Source of the DNA: Oryzias latipes
Taxonomy: Eukaryota; Chordata; Actinopteri; Beloniformes; Adrianichthyidae
Assembly (NCBI RefSeq): GCF_002234675.1
Contig: NC_019866.2
Location: 20,240,802 to 20,304,801, forward strand
Reading direction: 5' to 3'
Length of the DNA stretch: 64,000 nt
Part shown: piece after piece, positions 24,546 to 36,090 of the stretch
Position numbering within the stretch: the stretch's first letter is position 1
Layout: every line of letters starts with the position of its first letter
Made by a program: the position numbers and the translations under genes
Notes under the pieces: model-generated
What the model saw: the letters and a program-made list of their open reading frames with translations, nothing else
Told to the model about the DNA's origin: nothing
Database searches by the model: none

Positions 24546-25369
24546 ATGATCACAGATAACAATTTTAAATAAAAGGAAACCCATTTGTACCAATGCACCA
24601 TCTATAAGCACCTTATTTCACTATTATGGTGGACACTATTGTAAAAAACACATTAAGGTAATAATTTACTCTCTGGGATTTAACCCACATTGATGCAGAA
24701 CATGCGTCAAACCAATTTGGCTCCAAAATCACCTTAATTTGGTATCTGCTTGAAAGCAAAACCTGAAGTGATTTTTTTTTTCTCATAGCTGGAAATAACT
24801 GTAGGTGGTGAGAGAGGTTAAATCTCTGGTTGGGGCAAAATTACAAGATAGCAAAAAATTTCTCCAAAGTTTTGGAAGTTTTTAACCACAATGCCATTTG
24901 TATGACCACACTTCATAAGTCATTAAAAACTTGAACATTTGACGTTTGACAATTTAAAGAATCGTTGCCAAAAGCTTCCTAATTTTGTCCACACCACTCT
25001 GAATGCAGATAAACACGGGGGGCGTGTTTGTCAGGGTTTGCCACCTGAGACGAGGCAATGACCGATTGGAGAGAAACTCTGACAGAAACACTTGATGATT
25101 GCTGCACAGTAAACTGTAGCACATTGTTTTCATTGGTTTATTAGTGAAAAGACATGCTCTCATCTCGAATTTGTGTTTCCATCTAGTTGCTTGCTATCCC
25201 AGACCAGTAAGAAAAAGGCTTTGACCCATCTTAAACATCAGCCATTAGGTTTGTTGTTCACCGAAAACATTTTTAAAGATTTTTATTCCATTATGCTGAC
25301 TCATCTGTAAACCTTAATCTAGATTTCTCCAAGTCTTTTTCAAAATATCTCCAATAGATCACCCATGAC
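24546..25369. other. Spacer, nothing assigned
   Basis: AT-rich sequence without coding or repeat signal that I can name. Confidence 0.35.
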
Positions 25370-25776
25370 TGTCACGGTGCGGGGGGCTCGAGAGCCGGTA
25401 GGACCCAGACGCAATGACGGGAGGCCAACGGGTTCGGGACTAAAGGTTTAATTAACAAAAAGCGCTGCCGAGCAGGATGACCAAACAAAACAAAAACTTA
25501 CTGTGGCGTGGCAAGGGACATGGAACAAGGATGCTAGACAAGAAGACGTTAACAACGTGAGCAGAAGTTAATGGACCAGCACAAGAGGAAGGCAGAGACA
25601 AGGCAGGGCAGACAAGACACAGTTGAACACGATCAGGGCAGATGGGGACCAAAGGAAGTACAACTCAAAACATGACAAGACAGGAACCCTTTCAAAATAA
25701 AACAGGAAACAGAACCAAACAAGACAGAACAAGAACTAAAACAAAAACCAAGACAAAACAAACTCAAACCATGACA
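25370..25776. mobile_element. Non-autonomous DNA element, class unresolved
   Basis: Bounded by TGTCACGGTG at 25370 and ACCATGACA at 25776, which read as imperfect inverted ends (TGTCACGGT and TGTCATGGT). The left part is GC-rich and the right part is a run of AACA/AGAC-rich simple sequence. The composition differs sharply from the flanks. No coding capacity. Confidence 0.5.
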
Positions 25777-26644
25777 ATGAAAACAATAGCATTTATAAAA
25801 ATGGTATGATCATTTCACTTGATTACAAAATTTTGGGTAAGGAATTACAGAATTCGCTTTTACTCCACTTTTTAGGTTATTTTATGTTATTAGACTTCAA
25901 ATTAAGCCATGGAACAGTTTCTTACTCTGTGGTTTTAAATAATCAACAGAAAAACAGAAAAAAATTTACTAATGACAACTGAATGGGTTTTTTTTTAAAA
26001 GAAGAAGCTCCAGCCGCTTTATCCTGCAGGAAGAAGTAGGTTTCAGGCTTAACAATAGGTTTCTGGAACAAAAGCCATATTTGGCTGCATGACACTGATT
26101 TTACATGTTTTTGAAAGATTTGATGTCAAAGGAGCACTTTAGTTTGTACATCATTTATTGTCTGGCCACGTGTCAGAAGTGATGTCAAACTGTGAAATTG
26201 TGTATTTTTACTTATTGACACAATTTAAAATTTACTATAAGAAAAAGTAGAAGGCACAGGGGCAATTTGGCTCGACTACAATAGTTTGCAAATACTGTAA
26301 ATACTGTCATCAGTTCATCCAAACCTTTCAAATGATTTCTGCTCCACGCCTTAAACTTCTTTCAATACCAGAAGTAATGACTGGCTACTGTTCCTTTGCA
26401 CATACCGAGATAACAAAGAGTGCGTGTGCTGCTGACGTGACGAGGGCCTTTGATCAAAATAAAGATAACCCCCAGCGGCTCACAAATCGGAACTGTGCAT
26501 CGCAGAAAGCAGCGTGGAGATAAAGAGAGGCGCAGATGGAGTGATGGAGCATCAAAAAGTGAGAGATCGCTGTGATAGTAAAAGACAGAAGGTGAAAAGG
26601 AGGCGCTGATGAGAAATGGTTTAAAGAGGAGGATTGAGAGGGAG
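25777..26644. other. Spacer, nothing assigned
   Basis: AT-rich at first and more mixed from 26300. No gene or named repeat seen. Confidence 0.35.
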
Positions 26645-26658
26645 GTTGCCTCGGCAAC
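26645..26658. promoter_or_regulatory. Perfect RFX X-box palindrome
   Basis: GTTGCCTCGGCAAC: two identical GTTGCC half-sites in inverted orientation with a 2-bp spacer, the ideal RFX dimer site. It lies 1.06 kb upstream of a second X-box at 27720 and about 6.7 kb upstream of the tcf20 CpG exon. No transposon is recognised around it. Confidence 0.6.
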
Positions 26659-27479
26659 TGCAACCAATTTTCCCTGTCTGTAACAATCACTTAAACACAC
26701 ATTTTTCTCTTTCTCCATTCTGATTCTCTCTGCTGTTTTTCGTCATTCATTTTCATGTTATATTGGGATTTTCCATTTGTTCTCACTTTGGGAAGCTAAA
26801 GATGATCACACACATTTTTTCTTGTTAGCAGGATGCATCAGGAACTGAGCTTTCAATCCTGTGACTCCAGCAGAGCTTCAACCTCACACTGATTCCACCT
26901 CAGTCTTCCTGACCTGGTATGCATGTGTGCATGCGTGTGTGGCACATGACAGCTGCCTCAGGGTGGTGGAGATCCAGTGTCTAAGGTCAGAGCCTCACAC
27001 AATGCATGTGTTGAAGCTTGCACAGAGGTGTGTGTGTCCACACAATGCAACACAATCCTATGTTGTGTGTGAGTTCACGTCATCTTCAGAAAAATGACAC
27101 ATGCTTAACATCGCAGAGAACGACGCCGTGCTCGCAGTAAACATCTTTATCTCTGCACATGCATCCAGGCTCTATACGTGAGACAGACCCATAGATCACT
27201 CAGAGGGAGAAAGACTGCAGACCCCCGAGGAGGACTGGAGTCATCAAGTGCAGAGGCCCATCATGAGTCACAAGGACAGTGCAGAGATGATGAGGCCTCC
27301 ATCAAATTTAATGTGCAGGAGTGAGTATTAGAAGACAAGATAGGAGGAGATGCTGAGAGAGAAGAGACCAGGAATCTAAGGAGACCCTCAAGACAAACTG
27401 GTTTAATTGAAGCAATCACTCCCCTCCACTTCACATTATTTAATATCACTGATTTGAATTATGATCTCCGTGTGTCCCT

Positions 27480-27898
27480 GAGACACACAGCTCTGTGATT
27501 CAGCTCTCCCACTCAGCTCTCACCATCCAGCATGATCCACCTCTAAAAACCCTTGTGCCGACTTGTTACCTGGCACTCCAGCTTTGCACGCTTTCAAATT
27601 CTCTGCTTGAGATGCTGATGCCGAGCCAGCCTCCCCCCCACCATTCCCCCTCTTTCACACTCTCCCATCCTCCCTCCATCCCTCCCGGTATCCGTAGTGA
27701 TTGCAGGCACGGTTCGGGAGTTGCTAGGCAACGAGGAGAGTGTAGCAGCAGGTCTCAGTGTGAGAGAGTGATGGGAGAAAGTGGCAAGGAACTTTGGGAG
27801 AGAGCGCCCCCTTCTGTTTACTGCTGGTCACCGGTTCACAGTTTGCCTTGGATAATTTAAAAGCTCTAAAACACCTTTCGTCTTTGAAAAACGAAGAG
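27480..27898 (+). promoter_or_regulatory. Candidate promoter and non-coding first exon
   Basis: A comparatively GC-rich patch (about 27630-27830) contains an RFX X-box (27720-27732) and is followed by a consensus splice donor, AAGAG|GTAAGT, with GT at 27899-27900. This looks like a 5' exon transcribed on the + strand, possibly an alternative first exon of tcf20, whose CpG exon starts 5.4 kb downstream. No start-codon context or conserved peptide is seen, so it is not called coding. Supported only by signals, without transcript evidence. Confidence 0.35.
27720..27732. promoter_or_regulatory. RFX X-box, 1-bp spacer
   Basis: GTTGCTAGGCAAC: half-sites GTTGCT and GTTGCC inverted with a 1-bp spacer, inside the GC-rich candidate promoter and 167 bp upstream of a strong splice donor. 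Confidence 0.6.
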
Positions 27899-27900
27899 GT

Positions 27901-29794
27901 AAGTTTCCGTGCCTCTCTGATTACATGAGATATCTGACATTAGTGGTTGTTTGCTGCATACCATTTATTCATTGAATCGTTAAAAATGATGCAAATCTCT
28001 CCTCTCTCAGGAGGATGTTCGTTTGCATCACCAGATTGATCAGGATTTAAAGACTTCCTGTTGCATGTGTATTTCAGCTAAGCTACATCATTCTCTTTGA
28101 TCTGAAAGAGTTTTAGTGAGTCTGTGAGAGGCCTGCTGCAACTATGACAGCAGTCAGGGTTCAACGTCCCATTTCTCTGTCCTCAGACTCACATCAGTCA
28201 TTTATTATCAAAGCTGCACTTATCATACTGGCAGAACACCTCCTGTCCTCCAGACTCTAATTGTGATGTTGTGAGACCCTCTGGAAGAAGACAGATTAAA
28301 GACTGGAAAATTACACCAAAGTGTAGCTGAAGAAGCGCTCACTTCAAAGCTGCTGATGGACTGGGACTTTCAAACCAAATAATTTAAGGGTTATGTTTCA
28401 TCTTATTAAGCTCTTTCAGAAGCCCACTTCTGGGAAGGAGATGATGGCCGCTTGTTTTTTGTGTGACTCTGACTCCATGTGGTCATTGATGAAAATGCTG
28501 CTTGAAATATTGTGTGCTGTGATCAGCACATTTTAGGATACCTTTCTATTTTCCACCAAAATGTAATCCATCATTTCAAAAAACATTGAAAGAATAAATG
28601 GTTTATAGTATAAACAGATGATCCAAAAAGTAGTACCTCTAAGCACAGAACTACAAGGGTGTCTGATTGTTTAATCAAATGGTTTTAAACCGTTTTTTTT
28701 TTTATTGCATTGGATTGCAATATTTGTATTGCAATTGTGGCCAGTCCTCCAATCACACTGAAATTCCAGCATACATTTTCAACCCGTTCATATCACAGAT
28801 GATTGAGAAACCTCTGTGTTTTTCACATTATAATTACAGATAATGAAACAAGAAACAACATTTTTTAGAGACGAAACAAAAAACTCGTCAATTTGACAAG
28901 ATAAGGACAACAAAACAGAACAGTGAAGTCCCAAAGTAGTTTGTTCTTTTTTATTAAAATATGTTGTGCACATTTTTCAGTTTCCTTTTGTTTTTCTTTT
29001 TATGCTTTGCCAGGATTGCAACATGCTTTCATCCGGCCCCGTTGTTTATTGTTTGTGTTGCTTTACAAAAAAAGTTAGGAAAAAAAAACTTTCTTTTAAA
29101 CACATTTTAAATGCGTTGTTATTGTTTGCAACATGTATATAAATAAGCAGATGCCTGTATTTTGCCCCAAAAGTATGAAGTTGTCAAAACAAGCCCTAAA
29201 ATCAATAAGAATGCATCTGGACTTGCAATTATTCTGATGGCCACTGGAGGTTGGCTGCATAAGTGAATTAACTTTCATACAAGGATATCAAATTTTGCAG
29301 GAAAACACACATAATTGTTGTCAAAAACATTTTTTTTCTGAAGTTAGACTTTAACTTATTGACATAACTTGTGCATTAGAATTTTCTCTAATAGTTTCTC
29401 TAATAGTCCACTAAGAGCTTTCCCCAGTTTTTTTCCACTGTCCTTAATATACTAGTAGTGGCCATAAAAACTCATTACAACTTAAAAATGATCTTTTGGA
29501 ATGTGTCCCAACCTTGACCCCAACCATCAACACTAATGCACAAGTACTCCACTGACAACAACGTTGTCCAGTTTTTAGACCTTTGAATGCTTTTTTATAA
29601 CACATGACCAACTTAGCATTGAAGCTGATAATAAAACCTAATTGTTCATATTTTAAGATATTCTGCCTGTGCTGCTGTTAACAGAAAGGTGAAGATGTGG
29701 TTCTGATTAAGGAGAATAGGATGAAAGTATGTCAAACACAGTGATTTAAAAACTAGATTTAAACAGCATGCCAAATGCAGCTGTAATGCTACCC
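27901..29794. other. Spacer, nothing assigned
   Basis: AT-rich sequence after the candidate donor at 27899. No second exon could be identified. Confidence 0.35.
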
Positions 29795-30413
29795 TAAAAA
29801 AGACATTACCATTAAAAAAAAACTGTGATTTTAACATGCTCTTGAAATGTTTTTCTGATGATGGAGGACAAATATAAAGACAAATAAGTTTAAATTTTTG
29901 CATTTCTGAGTATTTCTTTAATCATTGCGAGTCAGGAGCAGATGAAAAAATACCATTTGAAAAACCTTGTAGTTGTGACTTAGAAACTCCAATCAACAGA
30001 CCACAAGCTCCCTTCTCCACTCTTTTCTCATGCATCCACTCATACGCAAATGGATTCATGAACGTCTTTGTTTTCCTCGTCTGAGCTGGCATCTGGCTTT
30101 AAACTGTATGACTGGATAGATCTGATATTCCTCGCAAATTTTGTTGCACCGGGGCTGTTAGGTTGTAGTTGTGAGGGGCTGTAAGCTAGCGGTAGAGCAT
30201 GTAAACACATGGATGATGGGAAATGAGGATGTGCCTTCTCCCCGCCAACAGTCCCACCCACAACTCAGAGGTGAATTTCTAATTGATTCCTGCTGATCTG
30301 CAGAAACTATGTCCTAGAATTTTGGCTAAAAACAAAATGATCAAAATTAAAAGACCACTGGGAATACTTTGAAAATAGATCTAACGATGGTTGGAGTGGG
30401 ACTTCAACCGCAG
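29795..30413 (-). repeat. Unnamed TIR-flanked family, copy 4 (most complete)
   Basis: On the minus strand it starts at 30413 with GAAGTCCCACTCCAACCATC, runs through the 'cacctctgagttgtgggtgg' and 'cccatcatccatgtgtttac' segments, and ends near 29795. The frame at 30040-30261 (minus) contains ATKFARNIRSIQSYSLKPDA followed by SSDEENKDVHE, the longest surviving version of the family's coding remnant. The acidic motif after a Y-x-x-x-P-D core resembles the N-terminal region of the P2RX7-like domain proteins common in fish. That is a weak inference. Confidence 0.7.
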
Positions 30414-30740
30414 CTTTAGCACCTTAAGTTTTGTTTTTCAGTGTGTTTTTGTTCACATATGTGGCAGCGGACCTTAGGTAGTTAGATTCCTAAAGGTAAA
30501 TCATTATACATTTTTGGATGATACAGTCTGTACAGAAGACTTGTGAATATTATGAACTTAATTTGTTAATTGCCATCTGGCTTGCTTCAGTAAAACGATG
30601 CACAAGGTGTAGCATATCAAATCATTATATAGTCGATAACACTTGAATAGACAATTTGAGACACATAAAAAGTTATAAATTTGAGTTATTTTGTGATTCT
30701 GATGCTCTTTTGTTTTTAAAACGTTCATATACATTTTCAT

Positions 30741-30868
30741 TCATCCATCCATCTTCAGAACCTGCTGAATCCCTTTTGGAGTCACATGGCTGCTGGAGCC
30801 TATCCCAGCTACTGTTAGAGAAAGGCAGGGTACACCCTGAAAAGGTTTCCAGTCTGTTGCAGGTCGAT
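30741..30868 (-). repeat. SINE/LINE tail fragment of the Mermaid/DANA type
   Basis: Contains 'tcatccatccatc', 'ggctgctggagcctatccca', 'ggcagggtacaccctg' and 'tccagtctgttgcaggt', the same segment found in the full SINE at 50058-50433. Only the tail part is present. Confidence 0.65.
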
Positions 30869-32420
30869 ATATCTTCAAAAACTTGAATATTCTAAAGCAA
30901 TTTAATTATTTCAGTAATTTGTAAAGAAGAAAAAAATTAGACAGATGTAGAAGAAGTTCAAAATAATTATTTTTAAAACCCTTACAACATTTGCCGGGCC
31001 TTTAAATGGGCTGTAAATCAGAATCTGTCAGCCACAAAACCATGGGGAAGACTGCAGACTTAGTAACACGAGGGCTTAAAAATGTTGGCTGGGCATACTA
31101 GCACATAAGAAGGAGCTGGAGATCAAACCACCACCCTTCCTATTGGAAAGGCACCCATTCATCTGTGCGAGTCAGCCAGCCCCAAGTTAGTACACTGAAC
31201 GCTGCAGGAGTCAATCAGCAGCAGCATCACGTAGCAAACACATCTGCGTTTGCAGTTTTAAAGATAAACAGTGATTAGAATACATTTTTATTTTTTTTTA
31301 TCATGGTTTTGAATGGAATAAATGCAACACAGACAACAAAGCACTGACACGTTGTATTCTGTATAAAAGATGCAATATTGATTTGGTTTCAAATTGGGAG
31401 TTTCTTCTGCAGCCGTGTTCTTTCAGTCTCCTCTGTGGAAGATGTGGTGACCTTGTCCGTGATGGAAAGAGTCTGACTGTTTCCCAGCAGGCGTCCCTGT
31501 TGATTGGACAGGCCTGGCTGCCTGACTTACTGGCTCAGAGGATCATTCCCCTTTATCTCGCCTCTCAGCTTTTTTCACTTCTTCTGGCAATAGAAGTACA
31601 CAGGTGATGAACGACCAGCCATTCGACCAAAAGAGAAGAAACAAAAGAGCAGTAGAGGTTAGATTAAATCGTTTTTGAAAATTAGAAGGCAAAACAAATC
31701 AAATGAAGATACGCAGCTTAAAAATTATCCAGTTGAAGCTCTGTGATGCAGTTGCTATGGCAACTATGATGGAACTAGACGTGTATCTGCAAAGGAATGA
31801 AATGTATTGACCTGTTGGTTGGGAAAAAAGATGGTATTTCTGTGATTGGCCGGTTAAATGAGTGGATGCATTCTGGTATTTGTGAATTACAGACTGGACT
31901 TCAGTGGTTGTGAGTCTGCCTTTGCCCGTGTGTGCCTTTTGTGTGCCTCTGGTTTGGTGCGGAAGTGCATATGTGAGTGAGACTGCATGTGTGACACCCT
32001 GCAGTATATTAAAAGTGCAGCGCCGTGGACGGAGGGCATAGGGCACATCATTACTGTGACGAGAGTGTGTGAGCGGGTCGGCGCTGCATTCACCAGGCCC
32101 TGTGTGAGTACAGATAAGAAGAGCCAGAGACAACACAATAAATTTAATGGGAGCAGCATTTTGTTTTCTAGCACCTCCCTTGTTATTCTGGCAGTAATGA
32201 TGCTCTAAGAGTGCTGAGTGAGACATCAGTCAACAGAGCGCTGGCTATCATTTTTAACTTCTGCAAAGCAATTTGGCTCCTTTAGGTTTGCATTTAACCT
32301 TTACGAGAATGATGCTACCAACGTTTATTTCACATTTTTTTCACACTGATGTCTTGCTTTGTTCATAGAAGACCTAATTTTTTTATTCTTTTCACATTGA
32401 CACCCATTCCACAATGCATA
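30869..32420. other. Spacer with one X-box
   Basis: No gene. 31380-31610 and 31700-32220 hold short frames on both strands without resemblance to known proteins. The notable item is the X-box at 31751. Confidence 0.35.
31751..31764. promoter_or_regulatory. RFX X-box palindrome
   Basis: GTTGCTATGGCAAC: inverted GTTGCT and GTTGCC half-sites with the AT spacer of the classical RFX consensus GTTGCCATGGCAAC (one mismatch). It lies 1.5 kb upstream of the tcf20 CpG region in non-repetitive-looking DNA. Confidence 0.6.
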
Positions 32421-32958
32421 TGGGATGTAATGATTAATCAACCTAATCAATGAATTCGTATTTCTACAATCCAACCAGATTGATCTGACTGAGGCAAGTT
32501 ATCAATCCAATCGACCTATATCATTATAAAATTGTTTCAAGTAAAACAAATCGATTATATCAATATTGTAAAATGGTATTTGGATTGAGTTTGTTTTACG
32601 ATAACGTAGAATCGATCAAGTGACATCACAGCGGACAACACACATGATGGCAGCAAAAACGATCAAGTCATCATCACAGTCAATGTGTGGAAACACTGAA
32701 TTTTGCAAACGTGATCATACAATTAAAACAACAGTAGGCTTTGTGAAACTAAAATGTGAATGGATTTGCCATTCATTCTGATTTACTTGTTGGTACACAG
32801 ATTTAATTTATACTTCATCAATCGCAAGAAATGCAAGGAACCTGGAAAACTTCACCTGCAATGTTTGGTATCCAGGTATTTATCTCTGAGTCGCAGTGGT
32901 GAAATATTTTGGCCAAAGATGTCCTGGATGGTTGCATGAATGAATGGTTACACCCCTA
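32421..32958. mobile_element. Probable hAT-type non-autonomous element
   Basis: Left end TGGGATGTAATGATTAATCA and right end whose complement reads TAGGGGTGTAACCATTCATT: inverted termini of the GGGGTGTAAC type found on fish hAT elements. AATGCAT occurs next to both ends, a possible imperfect target duplication. No transposase frame remains. Confidence 0.5.
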
Positions 32959-33289
32959 CCATGAATGCATCCTGATGGCTTCATGAGTCTATTTTGCCTT
33001 CATTTGGCGTAAAATTCTAACAAAAGAGGCCATGGCTGCAAAAGGCATTTGCACTTTTTGGATAATCCCAGATTTTATTGAAGAAAAACAAGAAAATCAA
33101 TTATCAAGCAAAAGCTTGATGGTGGGAGGGGCGGTGGAGCGATGTGATGGAGTAAGATGAGGGAGGGGGTGCAGGAATATGAGTGTGTGCATTTTCAAGG
33201 CGGTCTTTCTGCTGCGAGGAGGGAGGAAAAAAAACTGTAGTCTGACAGGAAAACGAATAGCCGCTGATCAAAGCATGGAATGGCTGTTT

Positions 33290-33718
33290 TAGCGGCTGGG
33301 GACGGAGGCTGCATGCCCAGAGATGTGCGGGATTTGCGTGGTTAAGGTGGAATCACCTCAGCGGCGCGCGTGAAAGAGGGAACAAGAGGAGCGGGGAGGG
33401 GGCGGGGGTGCGTGGACCTCGCTTGGACCCACAGGCGCCCCGATTGTGCTCCGCTCCCATCATTTTTGGAGGTGAGGACAAAAGAAAGGAGCAAGAAGAA
33501 GAAAGGAGGGGAAATCGGAAGAAAGGCCCGGGATTGTGGGTGTCGTGACGGGGCCCCCCGGATTCTCGCCGCCGCTGGTCGGGGTCGTCTGGACTCCGAA
33601 GGCTGAGGCGGGAGCGGCGGAGCGGTCGACTCGAGGCTGGGGTTTCCTGCCACAGCTGCGGGATTGTCACAGAACAGCCTTTCAGTCTTCGTGGGGCCTC
33701 GTATTGCTGCGTTTTCAG
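33290..33718 (+). promoter_or_regulatory. tcf20: CpG-rich promoter and non-coding exon 1 of tcf20
   Basis: A sharp GC- and CpG-rich island in AT-rich surroundings. It contains a GC box (GGGGGCGGGGG, about 33398-33408) and several GCGCG strings, and ends in a splice donor TTTTCAG|GTATGC with the exon end at 33718. No TATA box is obvious, as usual for CpG promoters. It lies 1.4 kb upstream of the acceptor of the giant tcf20 exon on the same strand, so I assign it as the 5' non-coding exon. The exact start site is not known. Open frames across it on both strands reflect low stop-codon density in GC-rich DNA. Confidence 0.7.
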
Positions 33719-35129
33719 GTATGCATCCAGGGAGAGTTAGCTAGCCTGTCTCCTGCTGACTTTCCTCTGCCTGGCAAATGTTTATACGAGGAAAATAATG
33801 TCAGTCTGCGTGACGGCAGTTTTTAACGCCACTCGCTTGATAGAATACGTTATTTGGGCTAGCTAACCCACTGAGTGGGTTTCTGGAGGGGTCACATCTG
33901 CACCTAATCACCTCTCTTTTAGCAGCTAAACGCTGCTCGGCTGCCTCTACAGCTAGAACTATAGCAGCTCACAATGTTAATAAATATGACCAGTCTGGTG
34001 GAATAAATGCTAACGAGGGGGTTCTAGCCTAGCTTGTGTTGCTAGCTGGAATATTTAATTTGCAGTGTCTGAGGTATTTGAGCTAAAGCTAGCCCGAGAA
34101 CAGGCAGCCTTCCAGGGCTAATTGTAATGCGTATACCTCGCTGTTTTCGGCTAATGTGTAGCAGCGACGGCTACAGCTTTGTTGATGTGACACAGAAATA
34201 AAACTAAACCAGCGTCCGATCATCATTCACACTCATTACGGCTCCAGCAGAGATTATTGGGGTTCTGACAGACCCGTTTTTGGGATCGCCGCACTCTCCG
34301 TGAGCCTGTTCCTTCCCCAGTGAGATGTTGTGATTAGATTCGTCCACACAGGGGCTAATAAGTGACTGCATGTTAATCTACATTGCACACATCCCTCTAA
34401 GATTTACTGGACTTGCATGTGGGATTTCTTGATCAGCTGTTATTCTCTTTATTGGCTTGTTTTCCCTAAAGGTTATCACTTGTCATTAGGTGGCCTTTGT
34501 AAGTTTATAACCTAATTGTTTCTGACAAAGGAGGCTGTATCTCTACTGGCTGTTAAACATACCATAAAGGTTGTTTGCATCCATTTAAGCTCTATTAAAA
34601 ACAAATTATTATCATGTTGACATTTGGTTAAGCTTTGGGGTGAATGGTATCTCCACCAGGTTGTTTGTTTACCAGGAAATCTTTATTTTTTTTATCCACC
34701 TTGTTGCCATAACGGTTTCCTACTTTTCTCTTGAACAAAGCGGCTTCTTATGAACTGGAGGAAGCAGCTGAAGCTTGTAATGTTGCAGCCACAGTCTGCG
34801 TAAAAGCTGCATTTAGAGAGCGTATTAGAATCAGAACCATAAAGACAGTGAAGCATTAGAAAGGCTTTTTAATTAAGCCGGTTGAATGAACTGCATGAAG
34901 TATTGTTTACATTACTCTTGTTGTGGAGAACTATCTACGTTTCATTTGGACTTAAGTGATTATATTGTATTTGATCGCTAAAGAATGTCCCTAATAAGGA
35001 ATGTTTGACTCACTCTGTAGTAAGATTATCCAAATGTAAATATAACGGAGCTTTCTTTGCGGTGAACTTTATTTGAAAAGCGCTTTCTGTTTTCTAACCC
35101 TTTTGTTGTTTTGTCTTTTGTTTTTACAG
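33719..35129 (+). other. tcf20: tcf20 intron 1
   Basis: Starts GTATGC and ends TTTTTACAG at 35129. No repeats recognised. Several scattered GCTAGC/CTAGCT motifs lie between 33740 and 34100. Confidence 0.65.
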
Positions 35130-36090
35130 AACTGTGCAGAGCTCTGATCAGCTGCTCATGGAAAGAAAACTTCCATGCTTGGATGGACTGAAAAAGAAAG
35201 ACGGAGAACAGAAACGGGAGCTGATGGAACCTGAGATGGACTGAATGGATTACAGTTGTTCTGCTCAGGTTTTCCATGGATTTATTTAAGCTGAAATGAC
35301 GATATAAAGGAAAAGGAAAAGAAGAAAAAAGCGAAAGCATGCTGAAGATACCACCACCACGAAAACTCTGAAGTCAGAGGGGGAAAAGGAGTCAAACTAC
35401 GTACGGACCAAACACTTTTCTCAACCCTGCATGAATCTGGAGAAACATTTCAAGAGCTGACGAAGGCATCCATGGAGTTTTTATCTCTTGGAGTGTTTAG
35501 AAAGGATCTGCAATCAAAACTCAGTTTTGTTTCTGGAGCTTTTGTCTCACGCTGGTGTGAGTCAAATCCAGGGAATCTTTCAAATGTTGACAAACTGAAG
35601 GGTTGGTTAGCGTAGCAAAGCAGTGTACTTTTTTAAAGATTTAGATGATCAAACATTAATTCAACCCAGTTTTATCCTAAAATAGCATCTTTGGGTTGAG
35701 GTTTCACAGTGCGGTGGATCCATGTAAAGACATTTCAAGTTTAGTGATGTGGATCATGATAACGCCTTCTCACTTCTTTGGATTCACATTTTGGAAATCT
35801 GCGTTAAGTCTCTGAAAACATTTTTGAAGATCAAGTTTGAATGCAAGCAGAAGAAGAAAATTTATGAGTGTTCAACCTCATCCTCTACACGTTGTGCTCC
35901 AAAAAAGACAACATTTATGTGTCTTTGCTTCAGTGGATTTCAAAAGATTTGGTTGTTTTACCGCCTGGCTGTGAACTTTTTTTTTTTTTTTTTAATCGTG
36001 ACAGCCATAAACTTTCCAGATTTTGATTTGAGTCATTCCCACCATCAAACGGACACTGACAGTTTTTTTTAACCAATCCTTGGACAGATA
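35130..36090 (+). other. tcf20: tcf20 5' untranslated region within exon 2
   Basis: Leader of the giant exon. It contains several upstream ATGs and an upstream frame at 35749-36072 (107 codons, no family resemblance), so translation at 36091 would need leaky scanning, reinitiation or another first exon. A T run sits at about 35979-35994. Confidence 0.55.

Noticed and set aside
27495..27860. 121-codon ORF
   Set aside because: No family resemblance; covers the GC-rich promoter-like patch and ends just before a splice donor.
33342..33670. Two overlapping minus-strand ORFs of about 100 codons
   Set aside because: They fall in the CpG island, where stop codons are rare; no conserved motif, and the region has promoter features.
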